From assembly GCA_017398355.1 (NCBI GenBank), contig JAFQGD010000048.1, positions 1-64,000 of the forward strand: a stretch of DNA of 64,000 nt. The letters are read 5' to 3'. The notes under the pieces are model-generated. The model was given only the letters and a program-made list of their open reading frames with translations, made no database searches and had not been told where the DNA came from. A program made the translations under genes and the position numbers. Source of the stretch: Akkermansia sp. (GTDB lineage: Bacteria; Verrucomicrobiota; Verrucomicrobiia; Verrucomicrobiales; Akkermansiaceae). Shown here piece by piece: positions 13,670 through 22,290 of this stretch. Each line of letters begins with the position of its first letter. The first letter of the stretch is position 1.

Positions 13670-14953
13670 ATGCATATCAAATTTTACACACTTATTTGCT
13701 CGGCTGCTTTGCTGGCAGCCTGTGCTACATACACACCTGATCCGGTGGATTTCGACCGCGATGGTACGGAGTGGTTCATGGTATCTACCCGTTTATGCCC
13801 GCCCAATAGCAGCATAAGCCGCGGCAGTATGCGCAGTATTGGCTTGTTGCTCAATCCTGCCCTCAACAAAGCCCGCCTCTCCTATGCCGCAGAGACCGAG
13901 GCTTCCCGCTTCGCAGGCCTGTGGGAAGACCCTTCTCTCTCGGTAGAGGGGGTTCGTGTCTTACGGGAAAACTTCAACAACAACTCCATCGGCCCATCGC
14001 TGTCCATTCCCGTCACCGGCTTGCCATCTTTGGCAAAAAAGGTGGCAGAACAATACAACGAGGCTGATTATTGGAGCATGCGTGCGCAGGAACGCGCGTT
14101 CCTGACAGATTTGGAAGTCCTGCGCTACAACATACTGGTCATTCACGATAAATTGAGCCTGATACGCGCACGCCTCAACCAAGTCAAGGTAGAGAAGAAA
14201 GATATCGACCGATTGTACAAATTGGGTGAGGTAGAATTGAGCGATTACCAGGCATCCTGCCAGCGTTTCAACGATACCATGAAAGAATGCCAAGAGCTGG
14301 AGAATGAGCACTTGGCTAAGCGGCATGAGTTGATTGCGCAGATGGGCTTGCATCCGGCAGTGGGCAGTATCGAATTGGAAGGGAAACTGCCCGGTGGGGT
14401 GCCCTCCCTCGTGCGGCCTCCCTCTGTAGCGCAACTGCTGGAAAGCCCGGAGCTACATTCTATGTTGGCCGCCTATGGTGCCAGCGAGACAGAATTGCGA
14501 ACCGAGATCCGCAAACAGTACCCGGAGCTTAGCATTGGCCCCTCCCTCACGCGAGAAGAAGGCAACAATAAGATAGGTATCGGTCTGGAAATGAACCTGC
14601 CCATCTGGAACCGCAACCGCATGGGAATAGCCAAAGCTTCCGGCGCACGCGATTTGAAACACCACGATACCATCGCCCTGTGGCGCAAGTTGCAGCAGGA
14701 TGTATCAGCCCTCAATGCTCGCCAAAAGTTGGCTGCCGAGCATTGCCGCACAGAGATGGAGCGCATGCTTGCCCTGCAGGAAACAGGCAAACAGCAAGAA
14801 GAACTCTACAAACTGGGTGAAACCTCGCTTCCTGCGCTGGCAGATGCTCGGCATGAGATTTTCCAACGCCGCATGAGCTATCTTGATTGCCTCGGTACCC
14901 TTCTTGAGATTCAAACAAAACTTCAATACATCAATCCCTATTATCAACCATGA
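13670..14953 (+). CDS. Outer-membrane efflux lipoprotein, CusC/CzcC-like (TolC family)
   Basis: Outer-membrane channel of a tripartite heavy-metal efflux pump. From ATG 13670 the product is 427 residues, with signal peptide and lipobox LLAAC (Cys15 or so), as in lipidated OMF proteins such as CusC. The first part contains the family-typical LNPALNKARLSYAAETEASRFAGLWEDPSLSV, and two long helical coiled-coil stretches (about 110-220 and 320-420) fit the OEP repeats. The upstream in-frame ATG at 13622 would add a non-signal extension. The stop overlaps the start of the adaptor gene (ATGA). The leader 13623-13668 is T-rich and follows a CTCTTCA/TGAAGAG hairpin (13603-13622). Confidence 0.85.
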   Translation: MHIKFYTLICSAALLAACATYTPDPVDFDRDGTEWFMVSTRLCPPNSSISRGSMRSIGLLLNPALNKARLSYAAETEASRFAGLWEDPSLSVEGVRVLRENFNNNSIGPSLSIPVTGLPSLAKKVAEQYNEADYWSMRAQERAFLTDLEVLRYNILVIHDKLSLIRARLNQVKVEKKDIDRLYKLGEVELSDYQASCQRFNDTMKECQELENEHLAKRHELIAQMGLHPAVGSIELEGKLPGGVPSLVRPPSVAQLLESPELHSMLAAYGASETELRTEIRKQYPELSIGPSLTREEGNNKIGIGLEMNLPIWNRNRMGIAKASGARDLKHHDTIALWRKLQQDVSALNARQKLAAEHCRTEMERMLALQETGKQQEELYKLGETSLPALADARHEIFQRRMSYLDCLGTLLEIQTKLQYINPYYQP

Positions 14954-16425
14954 AATACCCCTTTTTGACCCTGTGTGCTTTGGCCTTCACGTGCTCTGCC
15001 TCCATACATGACCACGCCGCAGAGCACAAGCACGAGCATGCCGCCGCAGAACACAAGCATGATGAGCACAGCCAGTGCAGTGGCCACGACCACGCCGCAG
15101 AGCACAAGCACGAGCATGGCGCCGCAGAACACAAGCATGATGAGCACAGCCAGTGCAGCGGCCATGACCACGCCACAGAGCACAAGCACGAGCATGGCAC
15201 CGCAGAACACAAGCATGATGAGCACAGCCAGTGCAGCGGCCATGACCACGCTGTGGAGGAAAAGCACGACGACCACAGCAACTGCAGCGGCCATGATCAT
15301 GGTGCCGAGAGCGGTTCGGCAGGGGGCGTTGTCATTGTGCAGGCAGATGCACGCTCCCGCCATATCCTCAATATGCAGGTGGAGGAAGTCCCCGCCATTT
15401 CTTTGGCTCTCACCAATTCGCTGTATGGCTACCTCACGGTGCCGGAGCATGCCACAGAAACGTATGCCTTGCCTTGCGCCGGGCGCATTTCTCTGCGTGT
15501 CAAATCTGCCCAGCAGGTTCACAAAGGGGATATCCTCTACACTGTGGAGTCCCCCGCCATTTCCGAGCAAATCACGGAACTGCAGAAGATAGAATCCAAC
15601 ATAGACCGCTGCACGGAAGAGGTGGCCGCCGTAGAAGCCCGCGTAGCTCGCTTGCATGGTGTCGGCACGCGTAATAGTGATTTGGAGGAGCAGCTCAAGT
15701 TCAAAAAAGCAGAATTGGGGCAGCTCATCCGCGAGGAAAAAACCGCTCGCGCACGCCTTCGCATGCTCGCCATGGGCGCAGAGGTAGCGGAGAACGATGG
15801 TATCTACACCCTCGTGGTGAAAGCGGCAAAAGACGGCACTGTGCGCAATGTGGGCATCTCCCAAGGCAGTTGGGGAGAGCAGGGGGCTCCGGTCATCACG
15901 ATGAGCAATGTGGAAGCCATGGAAATTGTGGCTACCCTCTATGGATCGGACATGCCGCGTATCTCCGAGGTGCGAGCCATTATCCCCAGCGGGCGAGAGA
16001 ATGTGGCGCTGAAAGGTACCTGGCGCTTGGCAGAGCAGGTAGATGCAGAGAAGCAGACCCGCTCCATCTACTTTACCCCGGATTCCCTGCCGGCAGATGC
16101 ACTGGCCGGTAAGCTTTGCCGCTTGGATTTGTATGATCGCCAGGCGGCGGAAGGCACCATCTCCATCCCGGATACGGCTGTTGTCAAAGTAGGGGTGGAT
16201 GATGTGGTGTTTGTAGAAGTGGGAGAGGGGCAATACGCCATGGTGAAGGTGCGCGCGGGTGAGAGCCGCCGTGGCATGACCCCGGTGACTGGGCTCACCC
16301 CCGGGCAGAAAATTGTGGTCAAGGGGGGCTACGAGCTCAAGTACATCTTGCCCGGTGAAGGGCAGAAGAAGAAAGCCGGCCATTTCCACGCCGATGGTAA
16401 ATTCCACGAAGGGGAGGATCACTAA
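14950..16425 (+). CDS. Periplasmic adaptor of RND metal-efflux pump, CusB/CzcB-like, with His-rich repeats
   Basis: Membrane-fusion (adaptor) subunit joining the inner-membrane pump to the TolC-like channel. The 491-residue product has a signal peptide (residues 1-18), then an exceptional His/Glu/Cys-rich region (residues 20-118): three near-identical 26-residue repeats containing HDHAAEHKHEHG and EHKHDEHSQCSG, then a shorter fourth. The usual adaptor core follows: a barrel-sandwich segment (YALPCAGRISLRVKSAQQVHKGDILYTVESP), a helical hairpin (about 200-260), the second lipoyl half (KAAKDGTVRNVGISQGSWGEQGAPV) and the beta-barrel. The very C-terminus is again His-rich (GHFHADGKFHEGEDH). It overlaps the neighbouring genes at both ends, so the three genes are translationally coupled. 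The His-rich region probably buffers or delivers metal (inference). Confidence 0.88.
   Translation: MKYPFLTLCALAFTCSASIHDHAAEHKHEHAAAEHKHDEHSQCSGHDHAAEHKHEHGAAEHKHDEHSQCSGHDHATEHKHEHGTAEHKHDEHSQCSGHDHAVEEKHDDHSNCSGHDHGAESGSAGGVVIVQADARSRHILNMQVEEVPAISLALTNSLYGYLTVPEHATETYALPCAGRISLRVKSAQQVHKGDILYTVESPAISEQITELQKIESNIDRCTEEVAAVEARVARLHGVGTRNSDLEEQLKFKKAELGQLIREEKTARARLRMLAMGAEVAENDGIYTLVVKAAKDGTVRNVGISQGSWGEQGAPVITMSNVEAMEIVATLYGSDMPRISEVRAIIPSGRENVALKGTWRLAEQVDAEKQTRSIYFTPDSLPADALAGKLCRLDLYDRQAAEGTISIPDTAVVKVGVDDVVFVEVGEGQYAMVKVRAGESRRGMTPVTGLTPGQKIVVKGGYELKYILPGEGQKKKAGHFHADGKFHEGEDH
15007..15291 (+). repeat. 78-bp coding tandem repeat (3 full copies plus a partial)
   Basis: Copies at 15007-15084, 15085-15162 and 15163-15240, with a diverged 51-bp copy at 15241-15291. 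Each full copy encodes 26 residues dominated by His, Glu and Lys and one Cys. Only a few substitutions separate copies, so the array is recent or homogenised and may vary in copy number between strains. Confidence 0.95.
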
Positions 16426-19400
16426 TGATGAGTCACCTGATAGCTTTCTGCCTCAAGAACCGCATCACGGTCATCCTCATCTCGTTGGTGCTCACAGCCG
16501 TCAGCGCTGTGATGGTACTGGGCTTGCCCATTGATGTGTTCCCTGAGTTGTATGTCCCGCGTGTCACCATCCAAACGGAAGCCGGTGGCCTCTCTGCCGA
16601 GGAGGTGGAGCAATACATTTCCATCCCCCTGGAATCGGCCATGAGCGGTACCGCCGGTGTAAAAGAGGTGCGCTCCTCTTCCGGCAATGGCCTCTCTTTC
16701 GTGTGGGTGGATTTTGACTGGGGTACGGATATCTACCGCGCCCGCCAAATTGTGTCGGAGCGCCTCAGTACTGTGCGAGATTCGCTACCGGACAACGTGG
16801 AAACCGAGATGGCTCCTATCGTCTCCGTGACCGGCGAGATTATGCTCATCGCCATCACCGGCGATAAAACAGCCGACCCGCTGGAGGTGCGCCGTGTGGC
16901 AGAATTCGGCCTGCGCAATCGCCTCATGGCTATCCCCGGTGTGGGGCAAATCACCGTGCTGGGTGGCCGCTTGCCGGAGTACCAAGTTCTCTACGACCCG
17001 GAAAAAATGCGCCAAGCCGGTATCGTGTTGGATGACCTGAAAGCCACCGTGGAAGCCGCCCAAAGCAGTATCCCTGCCGGGTATCTGGAAGATGTGGCCG
17101 GGCAGGAAATGCCCGTGCAGCAATTCACCCGTGCTCAAACTCCGGAGCACCTCAAGCGCACCCTCGTGCCCGGCCACCCCAGCGGTGTGCTGCGCTTGGA
17201 AGATGTGGCAGATGTGCGTATTGACGGTGCGCCCCGCCGTGGCAATGCCGGTTTCAAGGATGGCGAGGCCGTCATCCTCTCCGTACAAAAGGTACCCGGA
17301 GCCAACACGCTGGAACTCACCGCCCAAGTGGATGCCGCCGTGCAGGAATTCTCCCGTAGCCAATTGCCGGCCAACATGAAACTGCATGCAGATGCGTACC
17401 GCCAGGCAGATTTCATCCAACTCTCCCTCGAAAACGGGCGAGAAACACTCATCGTTGCCGCCATCGTGGTGATGATCGTGATTGTACTCACCCTCCTCAA
17501 TGTGCGCACCGCCATCATCACGCTGGTCAGCATGCCGCTTTCTGTGCTGTTCGGCATGGCGCTGTTCCCTGTATTCGGACTGGCGGTGAACATCATGACC
17601 TTGGGTGGCTTGGCTGTGGCCGTGGGTGATGTGGTGGACAATGCCATCGTCTTCGTCGAGGTCGCGTGGCGTAGCCTGAGCCGCAATGCCGCCTTGCCGG
17701 AAGCAAAACGCAGGAGTCGCTACCGTGTGCTCTTGTCTGCCAAAAATGAGGTGGTGGGGTCTATTACCTATTCCTCCGTCATCATCATTTTGGTGTTCGT
17801 GCCGGTGCTGTTCCTGAGTGGGCTGGAAGGCCAGTTCTACCGCCCCTTGGGCATCTCCTACATGCTGGCGCTGGCGGCATCCTTGCTAGTGTCCATCACC
17901 ATCATCCCGGTGCTGTGTATGATTTTCTTCAAGCAAAACAAGCAGAAGAACAAGCATGGGGATTCGTCTACCTCCCGTCTCATCAAGCGTATGTATGCTC
18001 CAGTGCTGCGTTTCTGCATGAGCTGGCCCAAGACGGTGTTCGGCTCTCTCATGCTGGTCACCGGTGCATCGCTATGGCTGGCCTCTACCTACGGCACCAG
18101 CTTTCTGCCACCTTTTAATGAAGATTGCTACACCGTCTTCATCAACACCGTGCCCGGCACCTCGCTGGAAGAAACGGAGCGTATCTCTCGCCAGGTGATG
18201 GTGGAGCTCGGCAAGCTGGATGGCGTGAAGAGCGTGGCCCAGCGTACGGGCCGTGCAGAAAATGATGAGCACGCCGAGCCCGTCTCTGCCTCGGAAATTC
18301 TCGTCCGCGTGGATTTGAACAAGAACCAGAAGATTATGCGCCAACAAATCAGCGATATCATCCATGGTATCCCCGGTACGGGCGGCATGATTGGCTTCCC
18401 CATTGCTCACCGCATCAGCGCCACGCTCTCAGGCTCCAACTCGGAAATTGCCATCAACATCTATGGCAATGAGCTACCGCAGATTCGCGCTGCCGCCAAA
18501 AAAGCCGCAGAAATCCTCTCCGCCATGCCGGAGGTAGCAGATGCCCGCGCCAACCGCGAGGTGATGGTCGATACCGTGTGTGTGGATTACAACCGCGAGA
18601 TTCTGGCCGCCTACAACCTCAGCGTGGCTGAGGCCGCCGAGCAGGTATCTGCCGCGCTCAACGGCCTCAAAATGGGAGAAGTCATCCGCAACCTCGACCA
18701 CTGGAACATCGTGCTGCGCCTCGACCCCGAGCTGCGCACCAGCGTGGATGATGTGCGTAACCTCCAGCTCGTGGCTCCCGGTGGCAAAGCCGTGCGCCTC
18801 AGCGATGTGGCCCAAGTTTACCGCACAGAGGTTACCAACCTCGTCCTGCGCGATAACACCATGCGCAAAGCCATGATTTCCTGCAACCCCGCCCCCGATT
18901 CCAACCTGGGCGATTTGGCAGAAGCATGCCGCGAGAAGCTCGACCCCGTCATGCACGAAATGGGCTGCAGCGTGGAATACGCCGGTACCATCAAGAGCCG
19001 TGAGTCCGCTGCGCAGCGCCTGTACATAACCGGTGGTATCGTTTGCGTGCTCATCGTGCTGCTGCTCTCCAGCTCGCTGGGCAGTGTGCGCCGCGCCGTG
19101 GTCACGCTTATCAACATCCCGCTCTGCTTGGTGGGTGGCATCATTGCCATCTTCCTCGCCTCGCCGGATACCATCACCTCCATCATGCAAGGTGGCTATA
19201 CCGCCCCCATCCTCTCCGTCAGCTCTATTGTGGGCTTTGTCACCGTGGTGGGCTTTGCTATCCGCTCCGGCCTCATCCTGCTCAACCGCTACCGCGACCT
19301 TGAGCGCAGCGGCCATACCGCAGAGAGAGCTATCTTCAAAGGCTCGTTGGAGCGCGTCATCCCCATCATGATGACCTCCCTCACCACCATCCTCGGTCTG

Positions 19401-19565
19401 CTCCCCCTCATCTGGGCCAAAGACCAACCCGGTGGCGAGCTGCTGGCACCGCTGGCCATTGTGCAGTTCGGCGGTCTCGTGAGCGCCACCATCCTCAACC
19501 TGCTCGTCATGCCCGCCACCAGCAAGCTCTTTGCTCCCTGGATTACCCCGGCAGACAAGCAATAA
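16425..19565 (+). CDS. Heavy-metal efflux RND pump, CusA/CzcA-like
   Basis: Proton-driven inner-membrane transporter of the heavy-metal RND class. The 1,046-residue length is typical. It shows the duplicated RND layout: TM1 near residue 10, a large periplasmic loop with IDVFPELYVPRVTIQTEAGGLSAEEVEQYI, a TM2-6 bundle from about 340, TM7 near 530, a second loop, and TM8-12 from about 860. The TM4 segment NIMTLGGLAVAVGDVVDNAIVFVE keeps aspartates for proton relay and resembles the HME signature but has DN where CzcA has DG, so the metal (Cu/Ag or Zn/Co/Cd) cannot be fixed from sequence alone. The start overlaps the adaptor stop (TAATG). Last gene of the operon. Confidence 0.9.
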   Translation: MMSHLIAFCLKNRITVILISLVLTAVSAVMVLGLPIDVFPELYVPRVTIQTEAGGLSAEEVEQYISIPLESAMSGTAGVKEVRSSSGNGLSFVWVDFDWGTDIYRARQIVSERLSTVRDSLPDNVETEMAPIVSVTGEIMLIAITGDKTADPLEVRRVAEFGLRNRLMAIPGVGQITVLGGRLPEYQVLYDPEKMRQAGIVLDDLKATVEAAQSSIPAGYLEDVAGQEMPVQQFTRAQTPEHLKRTLVPGHPSGVLRLEDVADVRIDGAPRRGNAGFKDGEAVILSVQKVPGANTLELTAQVDAAVQEFSRSQLPANMKLHADAYRQADFIQLSLENGRETLIVAAIVVMIVIVLTLLNVRTAIITLVSMPLSVLFGMALFPVFGLAVNIMTLGGLAVAVGDVVDNAIVFVEVAWRSLSRNAALPEAKRRSRYRVLLSAKNEVVGSITYSSVIIILVFVPVLFLSGLEGQFYRPLGISYMLALAASLLVSITIIPVLCMIFFKQNKQKNKHGDSSTSRLIKRMYAPVLRFCMSWPKTVFGSLMLVTGASLWLASTYGTSFLPPFNEDCYTVFINTVPGTSLEETERISRQVMVELGKLDGVKSVAQRTGRAENDEHAEPVSASEILVRVDLNKNQKIMRQQISDIIHGIPGTGGMIGFPIAHRISATLSGSNSEIAINIYGNELPQIRAAAKKAAEILSAMPEVADARANREVMVDTVCVDYNREILAAYNLSVAEAAEQVSAALNGLKMGEVIRNLDHWNIVLRLDPELRTSVDDVRNLQLVAPGGKAVRLSDVAQVYRTEVTNLVLRDNTMRKAMISCNPAPDSNLGDLAEACREKLDPVMHEMGCSVEYAGTIKSRESAAQRLYITGGIVCVLIVLLLSSSLGSVRRAVVTLINIPLCLVGGIIAIFLASPDTITSIMQGGYTAPILSVSSIVGFVTVVGFAIRSGLILLNRYRDLERSGHTAERAIFKGSLERVIPIMMTSLTTILGLLPLIWAKDQPGGELLAPLAIVQFGGLVSATILNLLVMPATSKLFAPWITPADKQ

Positions 19566-19593
19566 ACCACCCCCACATCATCATCAAAAATCC

Positions 19594-19636
19594 CCCCCTG
19601 CATCGCCCGCCCGGTGCAGGGGGCTTTGCTTAGTTT
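19594..19636 (+). terminator. Terminator after the metal-efflux operon
   Basis: CCCCCTGCA (19594-19602) pairs with TGCAGGGGG (19615-19623), followed by a T-rich stretch (CTTTGCTTAGTTTT). It overlaps the end of the hipA remnant on the opposite strand. Confidence 0.75.
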
Positions 19637-19737
19637 TGCTGCAGATAAGCTGTTTCGTACGCAAACGAAAGTTTCCCCTTGTCCGAAAACAGGGTGCTTA
19701 CTCGATTGCCGTGTAAATAGACGTGTAAGGTTTCCAT
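19630..19737 (-). pseudogene. hipA remnant (N-terminal 35 codons only)
   Basis: Reading the minus strand from ATG 19737, which overlaps the hipB stop as TAATG, gives a 35-residue peptide beginning METLHVYLHGNRVSTLF and continuing SDKGKLSFAYETAYLQQN before a stop. This is the typical start of HipA toxins (the N-subdomain-1 couple_hipA fold: VYL-G-RVGTL, KGKLSFAYD-AYL). HipA kinases are normally over 400 residues and no kinase core is present; the sequence runs directly into the terminator of the converging efflux operon. The toxin is therefore lost while its antitoxin start context is preserved. Confidence 0.8.
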
Positions 19738-19973
19738 TATTTAGCCTCCCGGCGATTCATGATAGAGATGCCGTAGCCCAGTGCTTCCACCACTTTAATC
19801 ATTTTGTCTGCTTGGATGGTTCTTTTTCCGTTTTCCGGTTCTGATACAAAGCGGGTGCCGGTGCCGGCGACACCTGCCAGTTGCTCCTGAGAAATCCCTT
19901 GTGCTTTGCGCTCTTGTCGCACGAATGCCCCGATTTCTTCTGTGCTTCTCAATTTTTGATGCGATTTATTCAT
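19737..19973 (-). CDS. HipB-like antitoxin / XRE-family DNA-binding protein
   Basis: Helix-turn-helix protein of the HipB antitoxin class that binds its own promoter and normally HipA. From ATG 19973 it has 78 residues (81 from ATG 19982). The HTH is at about residues 13-60 (IGAFVRQERKAQGISQEQLAGVAGTGTRFVSEPENGKRTIQADKM), followed by the C-terminal strand that dimerises in HipB. The 19982 start lies inside a 28-bp palindrome, so the 19973 start, immediately downstream of it, is preferred. Its stop overlaps the start of a truncated hipA. With no toxin it may act as a solitary repressor (inference). Confidence 0.85.
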   Translation of the reverse strand: MNKSHQKLRSTEEIGAFVRQERKAQGISQEQLAGVAGTGTRFVSEPENGKRTIQADKMIKVVEALGYGISIMNRREAK

Positions 19974-19974
19974 T

Positions 19975-20002
19975 ATTTTCATTCCCGCTCGGGAATGAAA
20001 AT
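19975..20002. promoter_or_regulatory. Palindromic operator at hipB
   Basis: Perfect inverted repeat: ATTTTCATTCCCG (19975-19987), two-base centre CT, then the exact reverse complement (19990-20002). It touches the hipB start codon region, as expected of an autoregulatory HipB operator; the core TTCCCG-N2-CGGGAA differs from the E. coli TATCC-N8-GGATA sites. Confidence 0.75.
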
Positions 20003-20069
20003 GAGGGTAAAAGGCGGGAGGCAGGGTGCGGAGAAAGTGAAATGTGGCGAAATTGTAACAAAAGCGGGC

Positions 20070-20098
20070 TTGCGTTTGGGCGGGGGAGGGGGTAGGAT
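20070..20098 (+). promoter_or_regulatory. Putative promoter of the response-regulator gene
   Basis: TTGCGT (20070-20075), 17-base very G-rich spacer, TAGGAT (20093-20098), about 75 bases upstream of the chosen start. Confidence 0.4.
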
Positions 20099-20173
20099 AA
20101 GGGAAAAGACAGCGCCCCGGCGGCTTAGCCGCTAAAAAAAGGTGTGCATCTCTCTCCCCTAGCTGATAAGATA

Positions 20174-20884
20174 ATGGCCGTGCAGATTGTCATAGTAGAA
20201 GATGATGAGGATATTTCCGACTTGGTAGCCTTCAACCTGGAGCGGCAAGGCTGGAAGACACATCAGGTATACACCGGACCCGCAGGGCTGGAAAAAATAC
20301 GCGAGCTTTGCCCCGATATGGTGATTCTGGATATCATGCTGCCCGGTTTGGATGGGCTGGGTATTTTCCGCGCCATGAAAGAGGCGGATACGACCAAGCG
20401 CATCCCCGTTCTCTTCCTCACTGCCCGCGCCCAGCTGGATGACCGCTTGGCAGGGCTGCAACTGGGCGCTGATGACTACATGACCAAGCCCTTCAGCCCC
20501 AAGGAACTGGTGCTGCGCGTGCGCAACATCCTGAGCCGCAGCAATGCGAGCGCGGCCCAACTCGTCATCCGCAAGGGCGGGCTCGTGTTGGATAAAAATA
20601 CCCTCAATGCTTCTCTGCATGGCGCGGCGCTGGAGCTGACAACGGCGGAATTCAAGCTGCTCTCCTACCTGATGGAGCGCGAAAACCGCGTGCAGGACCG
20701 CTACGAGCTGCAAAAAGAACTCTTTGGCTATGCCGATACCACCCAATCACGCGCGCTGGATACCCATATCAAGCGTTTGCGCCAAAAATTGGGAGCCTAT
20801 GCCACCTGTATTTGCACCGAGCGTGGCGTGGGCTATTATTTTGCCTTGAATGCGGATTCGGCCTCTTCTGCGGCATCAATGTGA
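20174..20884 (+). CDS. PhoB/OmpR-family response regulator (orphan)
   Basis: Two-component transcription factor. From ATG 20174 (MAVQIVIVEDDEDI) the product has 236 residues. Receiver domain residues 1-120: acidic pocket E9-D10-D11, phosphoacceptor D53 (DMVILDIMLPGLDG), switch T83 and K105 (DYMTKPF). The winged-helix DNA-binding domain is at about 135-228 (LELTTAEFKLLSYLMERENRV, then VDTHIKRLRQKLG-type helix DTHIKRLRQKLGAY). All phosphorelay residues are intact. No histidine kinase is adjacent, so the partner is encoded elsewhere. ATG 20144 would add ten unlikely residues. The 3' end overlaps the converging gene by nine bases. Confidence 0.9.
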   Translation: MAVQIVIVEDDEDISDLVAFNLERQGWKTHQVYTGPAGLEKIRELCPDMVILDIMLPGLDGLGIFRAMKEADTTKRIPVLFLTARAQLDDRLAGLQLGADDYMTKPFSPKELVLRVRNILSRSNASAAQLVIRKGGLVLDKNTLNASLHGAALELTTAEFKLLSYLMERENRVQDRYELQKELFGYADTTQSRALDTHIKRLRQKLGAYATCICTERGVGYYFALNADSASSAASM

Positions 20885-21268
20885 AGCAGGGGATGGAACG
20901 GCGGGGCGCAGACGCACGGTTAGGTGTTTTTCCCCGCGTCTGTATTCCAGCATCATATCGTCTTTGGTGGCGTATACAAGACCCTTTTCATGCACCGGGT
21001 GCCATCCGGCGGCAAAAAGAGTTTCCCAATAAGAATCCGGCGGCGGAGCATTTAATGCGAGCGTTGCAATGTTCAAATCCACATCAAAGGTGGCTTGGCG
21101 AACCCCCAGCTGCGCGCAGGGAAGGCTGAAGTTTTGCTCCACCCATGCGGCATCCACCTTGTTTTCATCATTGAAAAATAATGAGACACAGAACAGCGCT
21201 CCGCAGAGAAACACGGCGAAGAGGAAAGATAAACAGAGAAGGGAAGAGATGAAGCCCCGAGGAACCAT
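20876..21268 (-). CDS. Hypothetical membrane-anchored protein
   Basis: No family recognised. The 130-residue product has one N-terminal hydrophobic segment (residues 8-31, ISSLLCLSFLFAVFLCGALF) and a soluble C-terminal part of about 95 residues with two Trp-containing beta-like stretches (WETLFAAGWHPVHEKGLVYATKDDMMLEYR), presumably outside the cytoplasm. It converges on and overlaps the response-regulator 3' end by nine bases. Support for coding is the plausible signal anchor and the absence of a competing ORF; conservation is unknown. Confidence 0.55.
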   Translation of the reverse strand: MVPRGFISSLLCLSFLFAVFLCGALFCVSLFFNDENKVDAAWVEQNFSLPCAQLGVRQATFDVDLNIATLALNAPPPDSYWETLFAAGWHPVHEKGLVYATKDDMMLEYRRGEKHLTVRLRPAVPSPASH

Positions 21269-21363
21269 TACATATTATGACATCTCTTTTCTCGCTGTTG
21301 TTGAATAAAAACCACCTGTTTATGAATGCACTTGCGGAACTTGCTCATGCGAGCAAAAAATAG

Positions 21364-21392
21364 TTGCCTTTTAGGAGAGAATGCGGTAGAAT
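21364..21392 (+). promoter_or_regulatory. Promoter of parB
   Basis: TTGCCT (21364-21369), 17-base spacer, TAGAAT (21387-21392). The predicted start of transcription is only about six bases ahead of the parB ATG at 21406, so the leader is very short. An AGGAGAG sequence at 21373-21379 lies inside the spacer and would not be transcribed. Confidence 0.6.
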
Positions 21393-21405
21393 CCCCCGCA
21401 CACTT

Positions 21406-22290
21406 ATGGCAAGGCAAGCATTAGGTAAAGGACTCGGCGCTCTCATCAAACGGAACGATGCTCGGAAAGACGTTCCCGATACCACGGAGGTGGATTCGGA
21501 TCGTGTGTTATTGGCTAAGACTGAGGAGATTCATCCCTCGCCGTTTCAGCCGCGTCGCCATTTCAATGAAGAGCAGATTGCCGAGTTGGCCGACTCCATT
21601 CGCGAGCGCGGATTGGTGCAGCCTTTGGTGGTGCGCCGTGTAGATGGTAAGTATGAATTGATTGCCGGTGAGCGCCGCTTGCGTGCCGTGCGTTCCTTGG
21701 GGCTCAAGGAGGTAAAAGTGGTGGTCATGGAAGCCTCCGACCAAGAGGTGGCAGAGATTGCCCTCATCGAAAACTTGCAGCGTGAAGACCTCACCCCGTT
21801 GGAAGAGGCGGAGCAGTACCGCTTGCTGCAAACAAAGTTTGGCATGAAGCAGGAAGTCATCGCCCGCCACGTGGGTAAGTCCCGCACGGTGGTGGCCAAT
21901 ATGGTGCGCCTGCTGGATTTGGCCGAGCCGGTGCGCGGCATGCTGGACAAGGGAGCTATCACCGTAGGCCATGCCAAGGTTCTGTTGCAGCTCAAGGATG
22001 ATGCCCAGCAAGAGCAGGCTGCAGCCCGTGTCGCCCGCCAGGGCATGACGGTGCGCCAGACAGAGCAGCTGGTGCGCTCCATCCTCAATCCTACGACCAA
22101 AACGCCCCCCACGGAGCATGAGCTGCCTGAGCCCTATGCCCAGGTTTGCCGCCAGCTTTCTTCAGATTTCGGCACCCGCGTCAATATCGCCCTCAAGGGC
22201 AAGAGCAACGGTGTCATCGAAATCCCCTACACCGGGCGCGATGAGTTAGTGCGTATATTGCAGATGTTTGGGGTCAATGCCCCCCTCTGA
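21406..22290 (+). CDS. parB: Chromosome-partitioning protein ParB
   Basis: CTP-dependent DNA clamp that loads at parS and recruits SMC. The 294-residue product from ATG 21406 (MARQALGKGLGALI) has the N-terminal ParA-interacting segment, the ParB/Srx CTPase domain (PSPFQPRRHFNEEQIAELADSI, then the ELIAGERRLRA loop with the GERR motif), the ENLQREDLTPLEEAEQY box, an HTH (MKQEVIARHVGKSRTVVANMVRLL) and a C-terminal dimerisation domain. An in-frame start at 21364 would fall in the promoter. The usual parA partner is not next to it. The stop overlaps the start of the M28 lipoprotein gene (TGATG). Confidence 0.95.
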   Translation: MARQALGKGLGALIKRNDARKDVPDTTEVDSDRVLLAKTEEIHPSPFQPRRHFNEEQIAELADSIRERGLVQPLVVRRVDGKYELIAGERRLRAVRSLGLKEVKVVVMEASDQEVAEIALIENLQREDLTPLEEAEQYRLLQTKFGMKQEVIARHVGKSRTVVANMVRLLDLAEPVRGMLDKGAITVGHAKVLLQLKDDAQQEQAAARVARQGMTVRQTEQLVRSILNPTTKTPPTEHELPEPYAQVCRQLSSDFGTRVNIALKGKSNGVIEIPYTGRDELVRILQMFGVNAPL

